The translations under genes were made by a program, and so were the position numbers. Below, piece after piece: positions 17,226 through 26,600 of a stretch of DNA of 53,651 nucleotides (the first letter of the stretch is position 1; every line of letters begins with the position of its first letter). The notes beneath the pieces were generated by a model that did not search any database, was not told the origin of the DNA, and was given only the letters and a program-made list of their open reading frames with translations. Location: the NCBI RefSeq assembly GCF_018982965.1, contig NZ_JACBYP010000052.1, forward strand, positions 1 to 53,651, written 5' to 3'. The stretch is from Streptomyces mayonensis. GTDB taxonomy: Bacteria; Actinomycetota; Actinomycetes; Streptomycetales; Streptomycetaceae.

Positions 17226-18104
17226 TCAGGCGGCCTTGAGGAGCCACTGCTGGGCCCGCATGCTGTTGCAGTGCCACTGGCGCACGTTGGTGCCCGTCTC
17301 GCTCTTGCCGGCCTCGACATCCATGCAGTACCGGCTGTGCCCGGCCGCCAGGGTGCGGTAGCCGTCACCGACTTCCGTCAGCGACCACCGCTGGGACATC
17401 GACTCGTTGCACGCGAGCATGGCGATGTTCCCGCCCGCCTCGGTCGACGCGTTGGTCACGCCCACGCACCGGCCGCCTTCTTCGAGCCGGTACAGGTCCC
17501 GCCCGGCCTCGCGCAGCGTGAACGTCTGGTTCCCGCCGGTCGTGCAGACCCACGACACCACGTTGGTGCCCACCGCGCCGTTGTCCGAGCCGCGGTCCAG
17601 GCAGGTGCCCAGCGCGGAGAGCAACTTGTACTGCTTGCCGTCGACCAGGGCGTTCTTGTCCTGGGCGGTGAGCTTCCTGGGAGCGCTGTCCTTGGCCTTG
17701 TCGTCCTCGTCCTTCTCGTCGGCCGCCTCGGACGCCGGGGCGCTCTTCTCCGGTTCGGGCTGCGCCGCGGCGGGCGGCGCGGCGGCCGGCGGTGCCGCCT
17801 GCGTCTGCTCCTTCGTGGGCTCCTCGGAGGGTGCGTCCTTCTTCTCGTCCTCCGCGGCGGGCTTCGACTTCTCCGTCGGCTCCGCCGAGACGGAGGGGCC
17901 CGGCTGCTGATCGGCTGCCAGGTCCGTGCGGTCGTTCCCCACGACCGCGCCCGCCGCGGTGACGCCGAGGGTCACGGCGGCGACCGTGGCCGTGGCCCAG
18001 ACGAGCGTCGTCGCGACGCGACGGCCCGGCAGCAGGCCGCGCGGGGCCTTCGCCGGCTTCTTCCTGAACGCCGTGACGAACTCGTCCTCCGGTTGGTTCA
18101 CCAT
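17226..18104 (-). CDS. Membrane-anchored ricin-type (beta-trefoil) lectin protein
   Basis: 292 aa. A short cytosolic N-terminus (residues 1-28) precedes one transmembrane helix (~29-53, VATTLVWATATVAAVTLGVT). A long Ala/Pro/Glu/Lys-rich stalk follows (~60-150), then a C-terminal ~140-aa beta-trefoil. The trefoil has repeated Q-x-W-type motifs (GNQTFTL, SQRWSLTEV, AQQWLLKA) and paired cysteines (GTCLDRG, SWVCTTG, GRCVGV, LACNES, RYCMDVE, WHCNS). Ricin-B-like domains bind sugars, so the protein may display a lectin on the cell surface. It is the last gene of the minus-strand type VII group, 72 bp after the AAA+ gene. Whether it is exported with the giant protein, binds it or is unrelated cannot be told. 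Confidence 0.86.
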   Translation of the reverse strand: MVNQPEDEFVTAFRKKPAKAPRGLLPGRRVATTLVWATATVAAVTLGVTAAGAVVGNDRTDLAADQQPGPSVSAEPTEKSKPAAEDEKKDAPSEEPTKEQTQAAPPAAAPPAAAQPEPEKSAPASEAADEKDEDDKAKDSAPRKLTAQDKNALVDGKQYKLLSALGTCLDRGSDNGAVGTNVVSWVCTTGGNQTFTLREAGRDLYRLEEGGRCVGVTNASTEAGGNIAMLACNESMSQRWSLTEVGDGYRTLAAGHSRYCMDVEAGKSETGTNVRQWHCNSMRAQQWLLKAA

Positions 18105-18176
18105 CGGTCTCTCTCATCCATCCTGTGGGGGTCGGTCGGGCTGTTCACGTGCGCCAACGCACCGGCTGCGCACGAC

Positions 18177-20480
18177 TCACCTGACGGGCAGCGGAAGGTC
18201 CAGTTCCTCCAGGGTCATGAGCTGGTCGGCGGCCGGGGCGGTCAGTTCGGCCATGCGCATCGCCTGCCGCTCCGTCATCTGCTGGAAGAGCTGACGCGCC
18301 GTACGGCCGTTGCCGAACCGCTCGTCGCGCGGCACGGAGCCGAGGAACGTCCGCAGCGCCGTGCGTCCCGGGCCGCTGAGCTGGTAGCGGTGCCTGCGGG
18401 CGTGGTGCTCGACGATGCTGACCAGCTCGTCGTCGGAGTAGTCCGTGAAGAGCAGGGTGCGGGTGAAGCGGGAGGCGAGGCCGGGGTTGGAGCCGATGAA
18501 GCGGTCCATGTCGTCCGGGTAGCCGGCCGCGATGACGACCACCTCGTCGCGGTGGTCCTCCATCAGTTTGACCAGCGTGGCGATGGCCTCGCTGCCGAAG
18601 TCCTGGGCCACGCCGGGCGGCGTCAGCGCGTACGCCTCGTCGATGAACAGCACACCACCGCGGGCGCGCAGGAACGCCTCCGTGGTCTTGGGACCGGTGT
18701 GCCCGATGTACTCGCCGACGAGGGCGCTGCGGTCCACCTCGACCAGGTGGCCGTGGGACAGCAGACCGAGGGCGCTGAGCAGCCGTCCGTAGAGCCGGGC
18801 CACCGTGGTCTTGCCGGTACCGGGGTTGCCGGCGAAGACGAGGTGACGGCTGAGCGGCGGCGCCGGCAGCCCGGCCTCCTCGCGCAGCCGCACCGTCTGC
18901 ATCAGCTTGACCATGCCGCCGACGTCGCGTTTGACGCCGTCGAGGCCGACCAGCTCGTCCAGTTCGGCGAGCAGGTCCTCGAGCGACTCCTCCGGGGGCT
19001 CCTGCACCAGCTCCTCCAGGACCGGGTCCACGGGCCGCTCCCCCGGGTGGGCGGCGGCACCGCCCCCGGGCCCCGTACCGCCTCCGGCGGGCCCCGCAAC
19101 GCCTCCCGTGGGCGCGGCGGGACCGACGGGTCCGGCAGGTCCGCCGGGTCCGGCAGTGGTCTTCGGTGGCCGGGGGGTCTCCGGGTCCTGGGGCGGGACG
19201 TCGGGCCGGCGCGAGGTGAGGACCGGCAGACTCGGCGTGCCGACGTTGACCGACACGCAGTTCTCGATCACCGGCCGGGCGTCCTGCGCCAGCCCCAGGT
19301 CATGTGCGGAGTCGAAGACACGGCAGCCGAAGAAGCGGGGGGCGGCGTCGCGTGCGACGTACAGCGCCGGCAGCTCGGCGGCCAGCACGTCGCAGTGGTC
19401 GAACGCGCCGCGGGCGCCCTCACCGGCCATGATGCCGTGCTTGCCACTGCGTACGATGCGCACCGCGCGCAGCCGCGGATCGGCACCGGCGCCCAGCTCC
19501 ACGCCGTTGCCCCGCTGCCGGGCCAACGAGCTGTGCAGCAGCACCGACTCCTCGCCGGACCGCAGCCGGACCCCGGTGTCGCCTCCCGTCACGCGGGCGT
19601 CGCGCAGCAGCACCCGGGCCTCGTCGCGCACCTCCACCCCGCACAGCGTGGCGTCGGCGATCGTCGTCTCGTCGATCTCGGCGCGGGCCGTGTGCTCCAG
19701 CCGCACACCCGAACGGGCCGGCTTCTCCACCCGGCAGTCGGTGAGCAGTACTTCCGCCCGGTCCTGCACCAGTATCCCGTGCCGTCCCGCGCCGAAGATC
19801 CCGCTGCCCCGCAGCAGCACCCGGGAGGCGTCCCGGGCCCGTACCGCCGAACCCGAACCGCCGTGCACCCGGAGCCGGTCGGCCCGCAGGACGGCGGTGT
19901 TGGACACGGCGACCCCGATGCCGTCCACCCCTTCGACCGAGGTGTCGTCCAGCCGGGCCCTGGCGTCGCCGGTCAGGTGCAGCGCGGTGTGCCGGGAGCC
20001 GCGGAACCTGGTCCGCAGGGCGAGCAGCACGCCGCCCTCGGTGGGGTCCTCGAACTCCTCGACGAGGTCGTGGTCCAGGGAGATCTCCGCGACGGGCGGG
20101 TCCGGGCGCACCACGGTGGAGCGGGAACCGAGCACCTCGACGCGCCCCCGGGCGACGACGCAGTCCTCCAGCCGGAGGGAGGCGGCGTCCTCGATCTCCA
20201 CCAGCGTCTCGGACGGTTCCTCACCGCGCAGGACCAGGCCCTCGATCCGGCAGCCGGGCGCGGCGACGGTGAGCGGGGCGCCGGCGCGGACCTTGATCAT
20301 GACGGAGCCGTCGCCGTGTTCGGGGCGCAGGGTGACACGGCGGACGAGCCGTACGGTCTCCGGGTACTCACCTGGCGCGATGCTGATCACCGCGTCGGCC
20401 GGAGCGTCGGCCAGCGCGTCGGCGATGGTCCGACGGGCCCCCCGGGTGCGGGGGGCCACGCGTATCAGCTCTTCGGTCAT
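18177..20480 (-). CDS. Right-handed beta-helix / AAA+ ATPase fusion (EccA/CbxX-like)
   Basis: 767 aa. Residues ~1-420 are a pectate-lyase-like right-handed beta-helix with regularly repeated short strands (LRLEDCVVARGRVEVLG, VLLRGSGIFGAGRHGILVQD, VLLTDCRVEKPARSGVRLE). A Gly/Pro collagen-like linker follows (~425-490). The C-terminus is an AAA+ domain of the CbxX/CfqX type: Walker A GNPGTGKTT at ~551, Walker B GGVLFIDEAYALT at ~610, sensor-1/arginine-finger region AAGYPDDMDRFIGSNPGLAS. This AAA type is that of EccA, the cytosolic chaperone ATPase of ESX systems, which normally has a TPR N-terminus; here a beta-helix takes its place. The start ATG overlaps the stop of the preceding 48-aa ORF (ATGA). 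Likely role, by inference: unfolding, sorting or quality control of the giant substrate. Confidence 0.9.
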   Translation of the reverse strand: MTEELIRVAPRTRGARRTIADALADAPADAVISIAPGEYPETVRLVRRVTLRPEHGDGSVMIKVRAGAPLTVAAPGCRIEGLVLRGEEPSETLVEIEDAASLRLEDCVVARGRVEVLGSRSTVVRPDPPVAEISLDHDLVEEFEDPTEGGVLLALRTRFRGSRHTALHLTGDARARLDDTSVEGVDGIGVAVSNTAVLRADRLRVHGGSGSAVRARDASRVLLRGSGIFGAGRHGILVQDRAEVLLTDCRVEKPARSGVRLEHTARAEIDETTIADATLCGVEVRDEARVLLRDARVTGGDTGVRLRSGEESVLLHSSLARQRGNGVELGAGADPRLRAVRIVRSGKHGIMAGEGARGAFDHCDVLAAELPALYVARDAAPRFFGCRVFDSAHDLGLAQDARPVIENCVSVNVGTPSLPVLTSRRPDVPPQDPETPRPPKTTAGPGGPAGPVGPAAPTGGVAGPAGGGTGPGGGAAAHPGERPVDPVLEELVQEPPEESLEDLLAELDELVGLDGVKRDVGGMVKLMQTVRLREEAGLPAPPLSRHLVFAGNPGTGKTTVARLYGRLLSALGLLSHGHLVEVDRSALVGEYIGHTGPKTTEAFLRARGGVLFIDEAYALTPPGVAQDFGSEAIATLVKLMEDHRDEVVVIAAGYPDDMDRFIGSNPGLASRFTRTLLFTDYSDDELVSIVEHHARRHRYQLSGPGRTALRTFLGSVPRDERFGNGRTARQLFQQMTERQAMRMAELTAPAADQLMTLEELDLPLPVR

Positions 20481-20623
20481 GCTCGGGACTCTCTGTTCGG
20501 GTCGGCCGTCGTGGTTCCGGGTGCCTGGACCTGAGTGCCCGGCCGCTCACGGACCGACGGGGTGCATCCTACGATGATCATCTGACCGGCGGGCAACAAC
20601 TGGACGTCATGATTCCGTCTCAT
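20477..20623 (-). CDS. 48-aa small protein coupled to both neighbours
   Basis: A short ORF that exactly fills the gap between the giant gene and the AAA+ gene. Its ATG overlaps the giant gene's TGA (ATGA), its own TGA overlaps the ATG of the AAA+ gene (again ATGA), and a perfect AGGAGG lies 9 nt upstream at 20633-20638, inside the giant gene. The peptide begins MRRNHDVQLLPAGQMIIVGC and ends TTTADPNRESRA; it has one Cys (residue 20) and no signal peptide or transmembrane helix. Double stop-start coupling is strong evidence for translation. I do not recognise a family; a small adaptor, regulator or leader-like peptide are all possible. Confidence 0.7.
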   Translation of the reverse strand: MRRNHDVQLLPAGQMIIVGCTPSVRERPGTQVQAPGTTTADPNRESRA

Positions 20624-23600
20624 GCCCGGCTGCCTCCTGACATGTTGTGGGGCGGGCAGATCTCGAAGGGACGGGTCTCGTCGCCCACGGTGAGCAGGGC
20701 CCGGCGGCTGAGGCCGTCGGCGATACCGCGGGCCAGCGCCATGCCCGCGAGCGGACGGTCGCCCGAGGCCATGTGCAGGCGCAGCCGGGTACGTCCCAAC
20801 GGCAGGTCCCGCCGGGCCAGTTCCCCCTCGATGTGCGCCCGCAGTCCGGCGAGCGCAGCACGCTCGGCCGCCGCCGCGGCCGCGGTGTCGGACGTGGCCA
20901 ACGCGGTGTGCAGCCGGTCGAGTTCGGCACCCGGCACGACCTCCTCCACGGTGACCCACAGGTCTTCGAGGACCGGCTCGATCGGCAGCCGCCGGACCGG
21001 GCCGCCGTCGAGAACGGACCCGGCGGACTCGTTGGTGAGCCCTGCGGGACCAGCACGGTCAGTGAGATCCGCGGAACCCGTGGCGTGCTCCGCACCCGCC
21101 GTGGTGGCGGAGCCGGTCCGCGTCGTGGTGGCGGAGCCGGTGCGCGTCGTGGTGGCCGTCGTACCGGATGACGTCCCAGGACTCGGGAAGGCGAGGCGTG
21201 AGGCGCCGTCCGGGCCGTGGAAGAACGTGCCGCGCTCCCACCGCACCATCAGGGACGCGATCCGGTCGCCGTCCGTCGTGACCGCCACATGGGCACCCGG
21301 CACCGGTGTGCCGTCCCGGTACAGGGTGGCGGGGCCCGAACCGCCCACCGGCACGGTGACCACCAGGCCGTCCGGCCCGTCGAGGGCGATGGCGTCATGG
21401 GTGTGGGCACCGGAGCCGTCCACCACAGCTGCGGGGGACCGGCCGGGCACCTGCACCAGGGAGCCGAGGCCCTGCAGCGGCGTCACCCGCGCCTCCGGCT
21501 GTCCCTCGCCGCCCGTCGCGCGCGGCGTGAGGGTGCCGGGACCGGTCCGCTCCCTCAGGATCCGCACCGCCCGCTGCAGCCGCGCGTGGTCCTCGGGGCT
21601 CGCCTCGTGCAGCCGCTCCACCCACGGAGTCAGGCGGGCGACCTCGCCGACGAGGGCTTCGTGGAACTCACGCGCCAGCGGGGCCATCGCCGCCCGCCGG
21701 CCGTAGTAGCGCACTTCGAGCACGGCCTTCGGGAACCGGCCCGTCGTGTCGAGTCCCGGCAACGTGGTGATCTCGGTGACGTCGTTGTGCAGGGTGCGCC
21801 GGTCGTAGTCGGGCACCAGCCCGGTGAGGACGAAGTCCTTGATCCGCCCCTGGCTCCTGGGCACCAGATCCAGCGGGTTGGTGTCGTGCAGGGCCGGGTC
21901 GTGTGCGCGGAGCGTCTCCTTGAGGCGCCTCATGAACGTCCGCTGGAAGGCGTTGAGGAACCGCTGGACCTCGGCGGGGAGCGCGGCCAGCATCACGTGC
22001 GGTTCCTGGCGCACCAGGACCGCGGCGAAGCTCTTGTTCACCTGGCCCACGAGTTCGCCGTCGACCTCCCGCACGCTGAGCTCGCCGTCGGCCAGCATGG
22101 CGGCGTGGGCGTAGAGCCAGGCGGCGTGGCCGCGCAGCTGCTGCAGCGCCAGGTCCGGCATGTCGAGCAGGTCGTGGGCCGCCCGCACGTCGTCGCGGTT
22201 CGCGCTGTCCAGGTACCGGGCCGCGAGGTAGCGGGCCGCGATCTCGTCGGCGAAGACCAGGGCGTGGGACAGGTGCTCGCGTGCGGCGAAGCCGTGGCTC
22301 CGGTCGCGCCAGGTGTGCCTGGCCACGTGCTGCAGGAAGGCGTGCAGGGCGGCGGGCGGTACGCCGATGTTGTGCTGCGCCTGTCCGCCGGACGAGGCAC
22401 CGCGGACCGCCGGACCGATCCGCCAGCCCGCGCCCGCCGCGGTGAGCGTCCAGCCGATGTCCTCGGTGAGGACGTCCGCGAGCCGGGCGGAGGGACCGCC
22501 GCCCTGGGTGCCGGGGACCATGCGCAGGGCCCGCTCGGTCGCCGCGTGCAGGTCGAACATGCCGGCGATGTGGGGCCGTTCCTCGGACGGCTCGTTGCCC
22601 ATGACCCCGGGGACGAACTCCGGGATCGCATGCTTCACCTCGGCGCCGGTGCCTCCCGACGCGACGGCCGTCTCGCGCTCCTTGTACAGGGCGCCCCTGA
22701 CGCCCTTGTAGAACGTCTTCGTCTCGACGAGCACCCTGGCACCGTCGGGTCCCTCGGCGAGCACCACGCGGTGCCAGTCGTCGGGGTCCCTCTCCACCCG
22801 GGGCCATATGGGATGGAGGTACTCGACCTCCATGCTCGATCCCGCGCCCAGCAGCGCGGGGGCCTCCACACCGGCGAGGACGTACGCCAGTGCCTGGCCC
22901 CGCTGGAGCGGCTTGAAGGTGCGCTGGGCCGGGTTCAGCCGGCCGTACGCCTCCTGGACGCGGACCACCGTGGCGTCGTCGCCGGCCCTCACCAGGTCGG
23001 CCAGGTCCGGCCGCCCCAGCTCGGCGCCGCGCAGCGCCGACTTCAGCGCGTCGAGCACGTCGCTGTCCCACCAGGGGCCGTCGCGGTCCGCGTACGGCGC
23101 CGGCCGCGAGGTCTCGTCCACGACGGTGATGGCGTCGGGGTCGTCGACCGGCTGGGGGGCGGTGGTGGTGCCCGTGGTGCCCGTGGTGCCCGTGCTGGTT
23201 ACGGTGCCGGTGGTGATGCCGGTGGCGGTGGTGTCCTCGGTACCTGTGACGGTCGTGGTGACGGGGTTGGTGGTGGTCGTCGTGGCGGTGGTCGTGTCGG
23301 TGCCCGTGACGGTGGTCGTCGTGCGGGGGCGGCGCCGGTCGAGCAGGGTCTGCAGGGCCGTATCCAGGCCCTCGTCGAGCTGGTGGGTGTTCTTGTCGAC
23401 CGGCAGCATGCCGTACAGGCCGTCCGGGACCTTCACCCGGACCGTGCCGTGCGGGCCCTGGACGACGGCGGTGACGTCGAACCGGTAGGTCCGGTAGCCG
23501 CGCGTGCCTTCGACGTTGCGTTCGTCGGTGTCGCCCAGCGCGGCCGAGCGGTCCTGGCCCTTGCTCCAGCTCTTGAGGGTGATGGGCAGCCGCGCGAACA

Positions 23601-26600
23601 TGTTCTCGTCGCCGGCGTGCCCGCCCAGCTCCGGGCCGAACTCGATGTCCCAGCCGCGGTCCTGTCCCGACTCGTGCTTCTTGTCGGCGTCGTTCTGCTG
23701 GTAGTTGCGCTGTTTCGTCGGCATGTCGGCCCCCTTCAGGGGCTCGAAGCCGTCGATCTCCAGGCCGACCCGCACCACCTGGTCGCCGACCGCGACGGTG
23801 TACGACCAGCCGAGCAGCTCCTTGATGCGCGGCCGCATCATCTGCTCGGCGGTGTGCTGCCGGAAGGCCAGACCGGCCGTGGAGGTGAAGTCCAGTCCCG
23901 GCACCCGCGGCGGCCGGTCCAGGTCCACCGCGGGCGGGGTGCTGTGGCGGACGGCGGTCAGCGCGGCCCAGCGTGCGATCGGGGCGGCGGCGGGGAGCAC
24001 CCACGGGTGGAGATGGGTCAGCAGCGCCCTCCACTCGGGGGAGGACACCTCGGCGGGCACCCTGCCCTTGCCGTCGCGGAACGTCTCCGTGCGCCAGGTC
24101 ACTTCGGTCTCGCGCCGTACGGTGAGGTCGAGGGCGCGCGGCGGTCCGCCGCTCTCCACGGTCATGGACCGCGGCACCAGCCACCGGACGACGCCCCCCG
24201 TGACCAGCGGGCCGCCGGTGACGCCGTCGCCGGAGTCGTACCACGTGAACAGGGACGTGGGCCGGGTCGGCAGCCCGCGGTAGAGCTTGAGGATCTCCGC
24301 GCCGATCCGGGCGGGCGCGTTCAGGAACTCCGGCAGTTCGACCGTCGTACCCAGCTCCACCTTGAAGGTGATGCGGTGCTCGAACTCCTCCGACTTCTCC
24401 TTCGGGGTGGCCCGGTAGATGCTGACCGTCTTCCGCGTCTCCTCGTCCGTGGTGCTGTGCGAGGTGTTGTGCACGGCACCGGCCTCGACGCCGCCGTGGA
24501 CGCTCGGCCCGTCGATCCGGCCCCGGCCCTCGACACCGGCTTTCCCTTCGACCCCGGCGGTGTCGCTGACGGCGTCGGCCGTCAACGCCTCGCCGCGCAG
24601 GGTCGACTTGGCGTCGTCCCGGGGAAGCTGGGCGTGCGGGGCCTCCATCCGGGTGGCGGTGACCCTGACCCAGAGGTAGCGGGTGGTGCCCGCCCCCCGG
24701 GAGAACGGGTACCAGCGGCTGACGCCGTCGCCGGAGATCAGCGCGGGCGCGGCGGTCTTGAGCGCGTTCGAGGAGAACGAGGCGTACAGCGACCGCTTCG
24801 ACAGGTTCGGCCGCTGCCCGGTGCTCTCGTCGCGCTCGGGGACCAGCACGCCCTGCCGCGTCAGCCGCCGGACGATCGTCTCCAGTACGTCGTCGGCCCG
24901 CAGTACCTCCGCGTGGCCGATCCCGGGCAGCAGGTCCGGGGCCAGATAGGTGCGCGGTCCCATCGGCTGCGTCTGCCGGCCGGGGGGCGGCTGGACGTCC
25001 CTCAGCCGCCGGTCCGGGACGAGCAGGTCCAGCGCGCCGTCGACGGTCAGGAACTGTGTCGTCGCGGTGACCTTCTTGCCCCGCCACCGCAGGTAGGTGA
25101 CCTCGAAGACCGTCGACATGCGCAGCTTGTGGACCGTGCCGTTGTACGTCACCCGGCTGATGTCGATGTGTCCGGCGGTGGTGGCCTCGCCGTGCCCCCG
25201 CTTCGCGGCGGCCTCGGCCTTGGCCAGGATCGTCAGCCGCCCGCCGGTGCCCGACTCGTGCTGTCCGCTCCCGCCGGACTGCTCCGCCCCGCTCGTGGGG
25301 TCGGCCCGGTGCGCGGCGGCGCCGAAGCGGAACTGCGGGCCGACCGTGCCCGTGAACCCCGCGGCGGTCTCCTTGGCACTCTTCCGCTCGTACTCGGAGG
25401 CGGCCTTGTGGTAGTACTCCGACTCCGTCGTCTCGCTCGACGCGAGACGCACCGGGGCGTGGGTGTGCAGCTTGACGCGGACCGCGTGCTTGTACCGGTG
25501 GCCACCGCGGGGCAGCTCGGTCTCGAAGCCCTGCGAGCCGGTCAGTTCCTCGAAGTGGGAACTGAGGATGCCCGGATGGGCCAGGTCGCGCAGTTCCTCC
25601 GGCCAGCCCGCCGGGTTGCGCAGCCAGTCGTCCGGCAGGTCGTGCGCCTCCGAGTACAGCCGCGCGGCGAGCTGCGCCAGCTCCGGCATCAGGTGGAACA
25701 CCGGGTACAGCCCGGTGGTGCCCGTGCTGAAGTCCAGCCCCCCGTGCAGGGGCGGTGCCTTCAGCGTGGTCCGCGCCAGGCCCGTCTGCTGCGCCTGCCG
25801 GGCGGTCATGGGCTGCTGCGGCACGTGCTCGTGCGCCACGACGAGCCGGCCGACCACCGGGACACCGCCGCTGAGGTACGACGGCTTGTCGCCCTCGGGC
25901 GTGACGGTGTACCTGATCCGCATCCGGTAGCGGTGTTCGTCGACCTTGCCGGTGGTCTCGCTGCGCCGGTAGTGCTCGGCGGCGCCGCCGAACTTCTGCC
26001 CCTTGTCCCACGAGCGTCGGAACACCCCCTGGAACGCGCCCAGATCGAGCCGGACGGGCGGGGTGGTGAAGCGCAGCGGGCCGAGCTGGTGGTCCGACCC
26101 GGGGACGGACAGCCGGGCGCCGCCACCACCGGTCAGGGTGCCCGTGATCCTCGTACCCCGGTTCCCCGCGGCCGTCGCGCCGTACGCGGCACGGGTGTTG
26201 ACCTGCATCGTGTAGCTCTCGTCCGGCGCGTTCTGGCCGGAGACCGGGCCGGTGAGCGGATTGCGGCCGCCGATCCGTCCGCCCCAGACCAGTTTCGCCG
26301 AGACCGTGTAGCGGCGGCCGCCCACGGTGATGGTCCGGTGGATACCGAGCAGGGCCTGGTGCGGGTCGCCCTCCAGGGCGGGCTGCCCGTAGAACGTGGC
26401 CAGGTCACGGTCGGCCTGCGACCAGTCGGCGAGCGACGCCCTCCGCGCGCCGACGGCCCGCACCTCGTGCTGACCGATGGCCTTCCGCAGCTCCGACGCG
26501 AGCACGTCCGAGCCGGCCAGCCGCACCGCGACGCCGAAACCGAGGCCCCGCCGGGCGGCCATGACGGCCGGTTCCCGCGGGTGCACGGTGAGTGCCACCC

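Noticed and set aside
20566..20582. TAGGAT -10-like box and GATGATCATC palindrome in the gap before the AAA+ gene
   Set aside because: The gap is filled by the coupled 48-aa ORF, and the nearest -35-like TTGCCC has a 19-nt spacer, so a promoter here is not well supported.
23150..23335. Short tandem repeats that might suggest a CRISPR array or minisatellite (also 28205-28395 and 39585-39700)
   Set aside because: In-frame coding repeats giving Thr-, Pro/Glu- or Gly/Thr-rich linkers; no spacer/repeat regularity and no cas genes.
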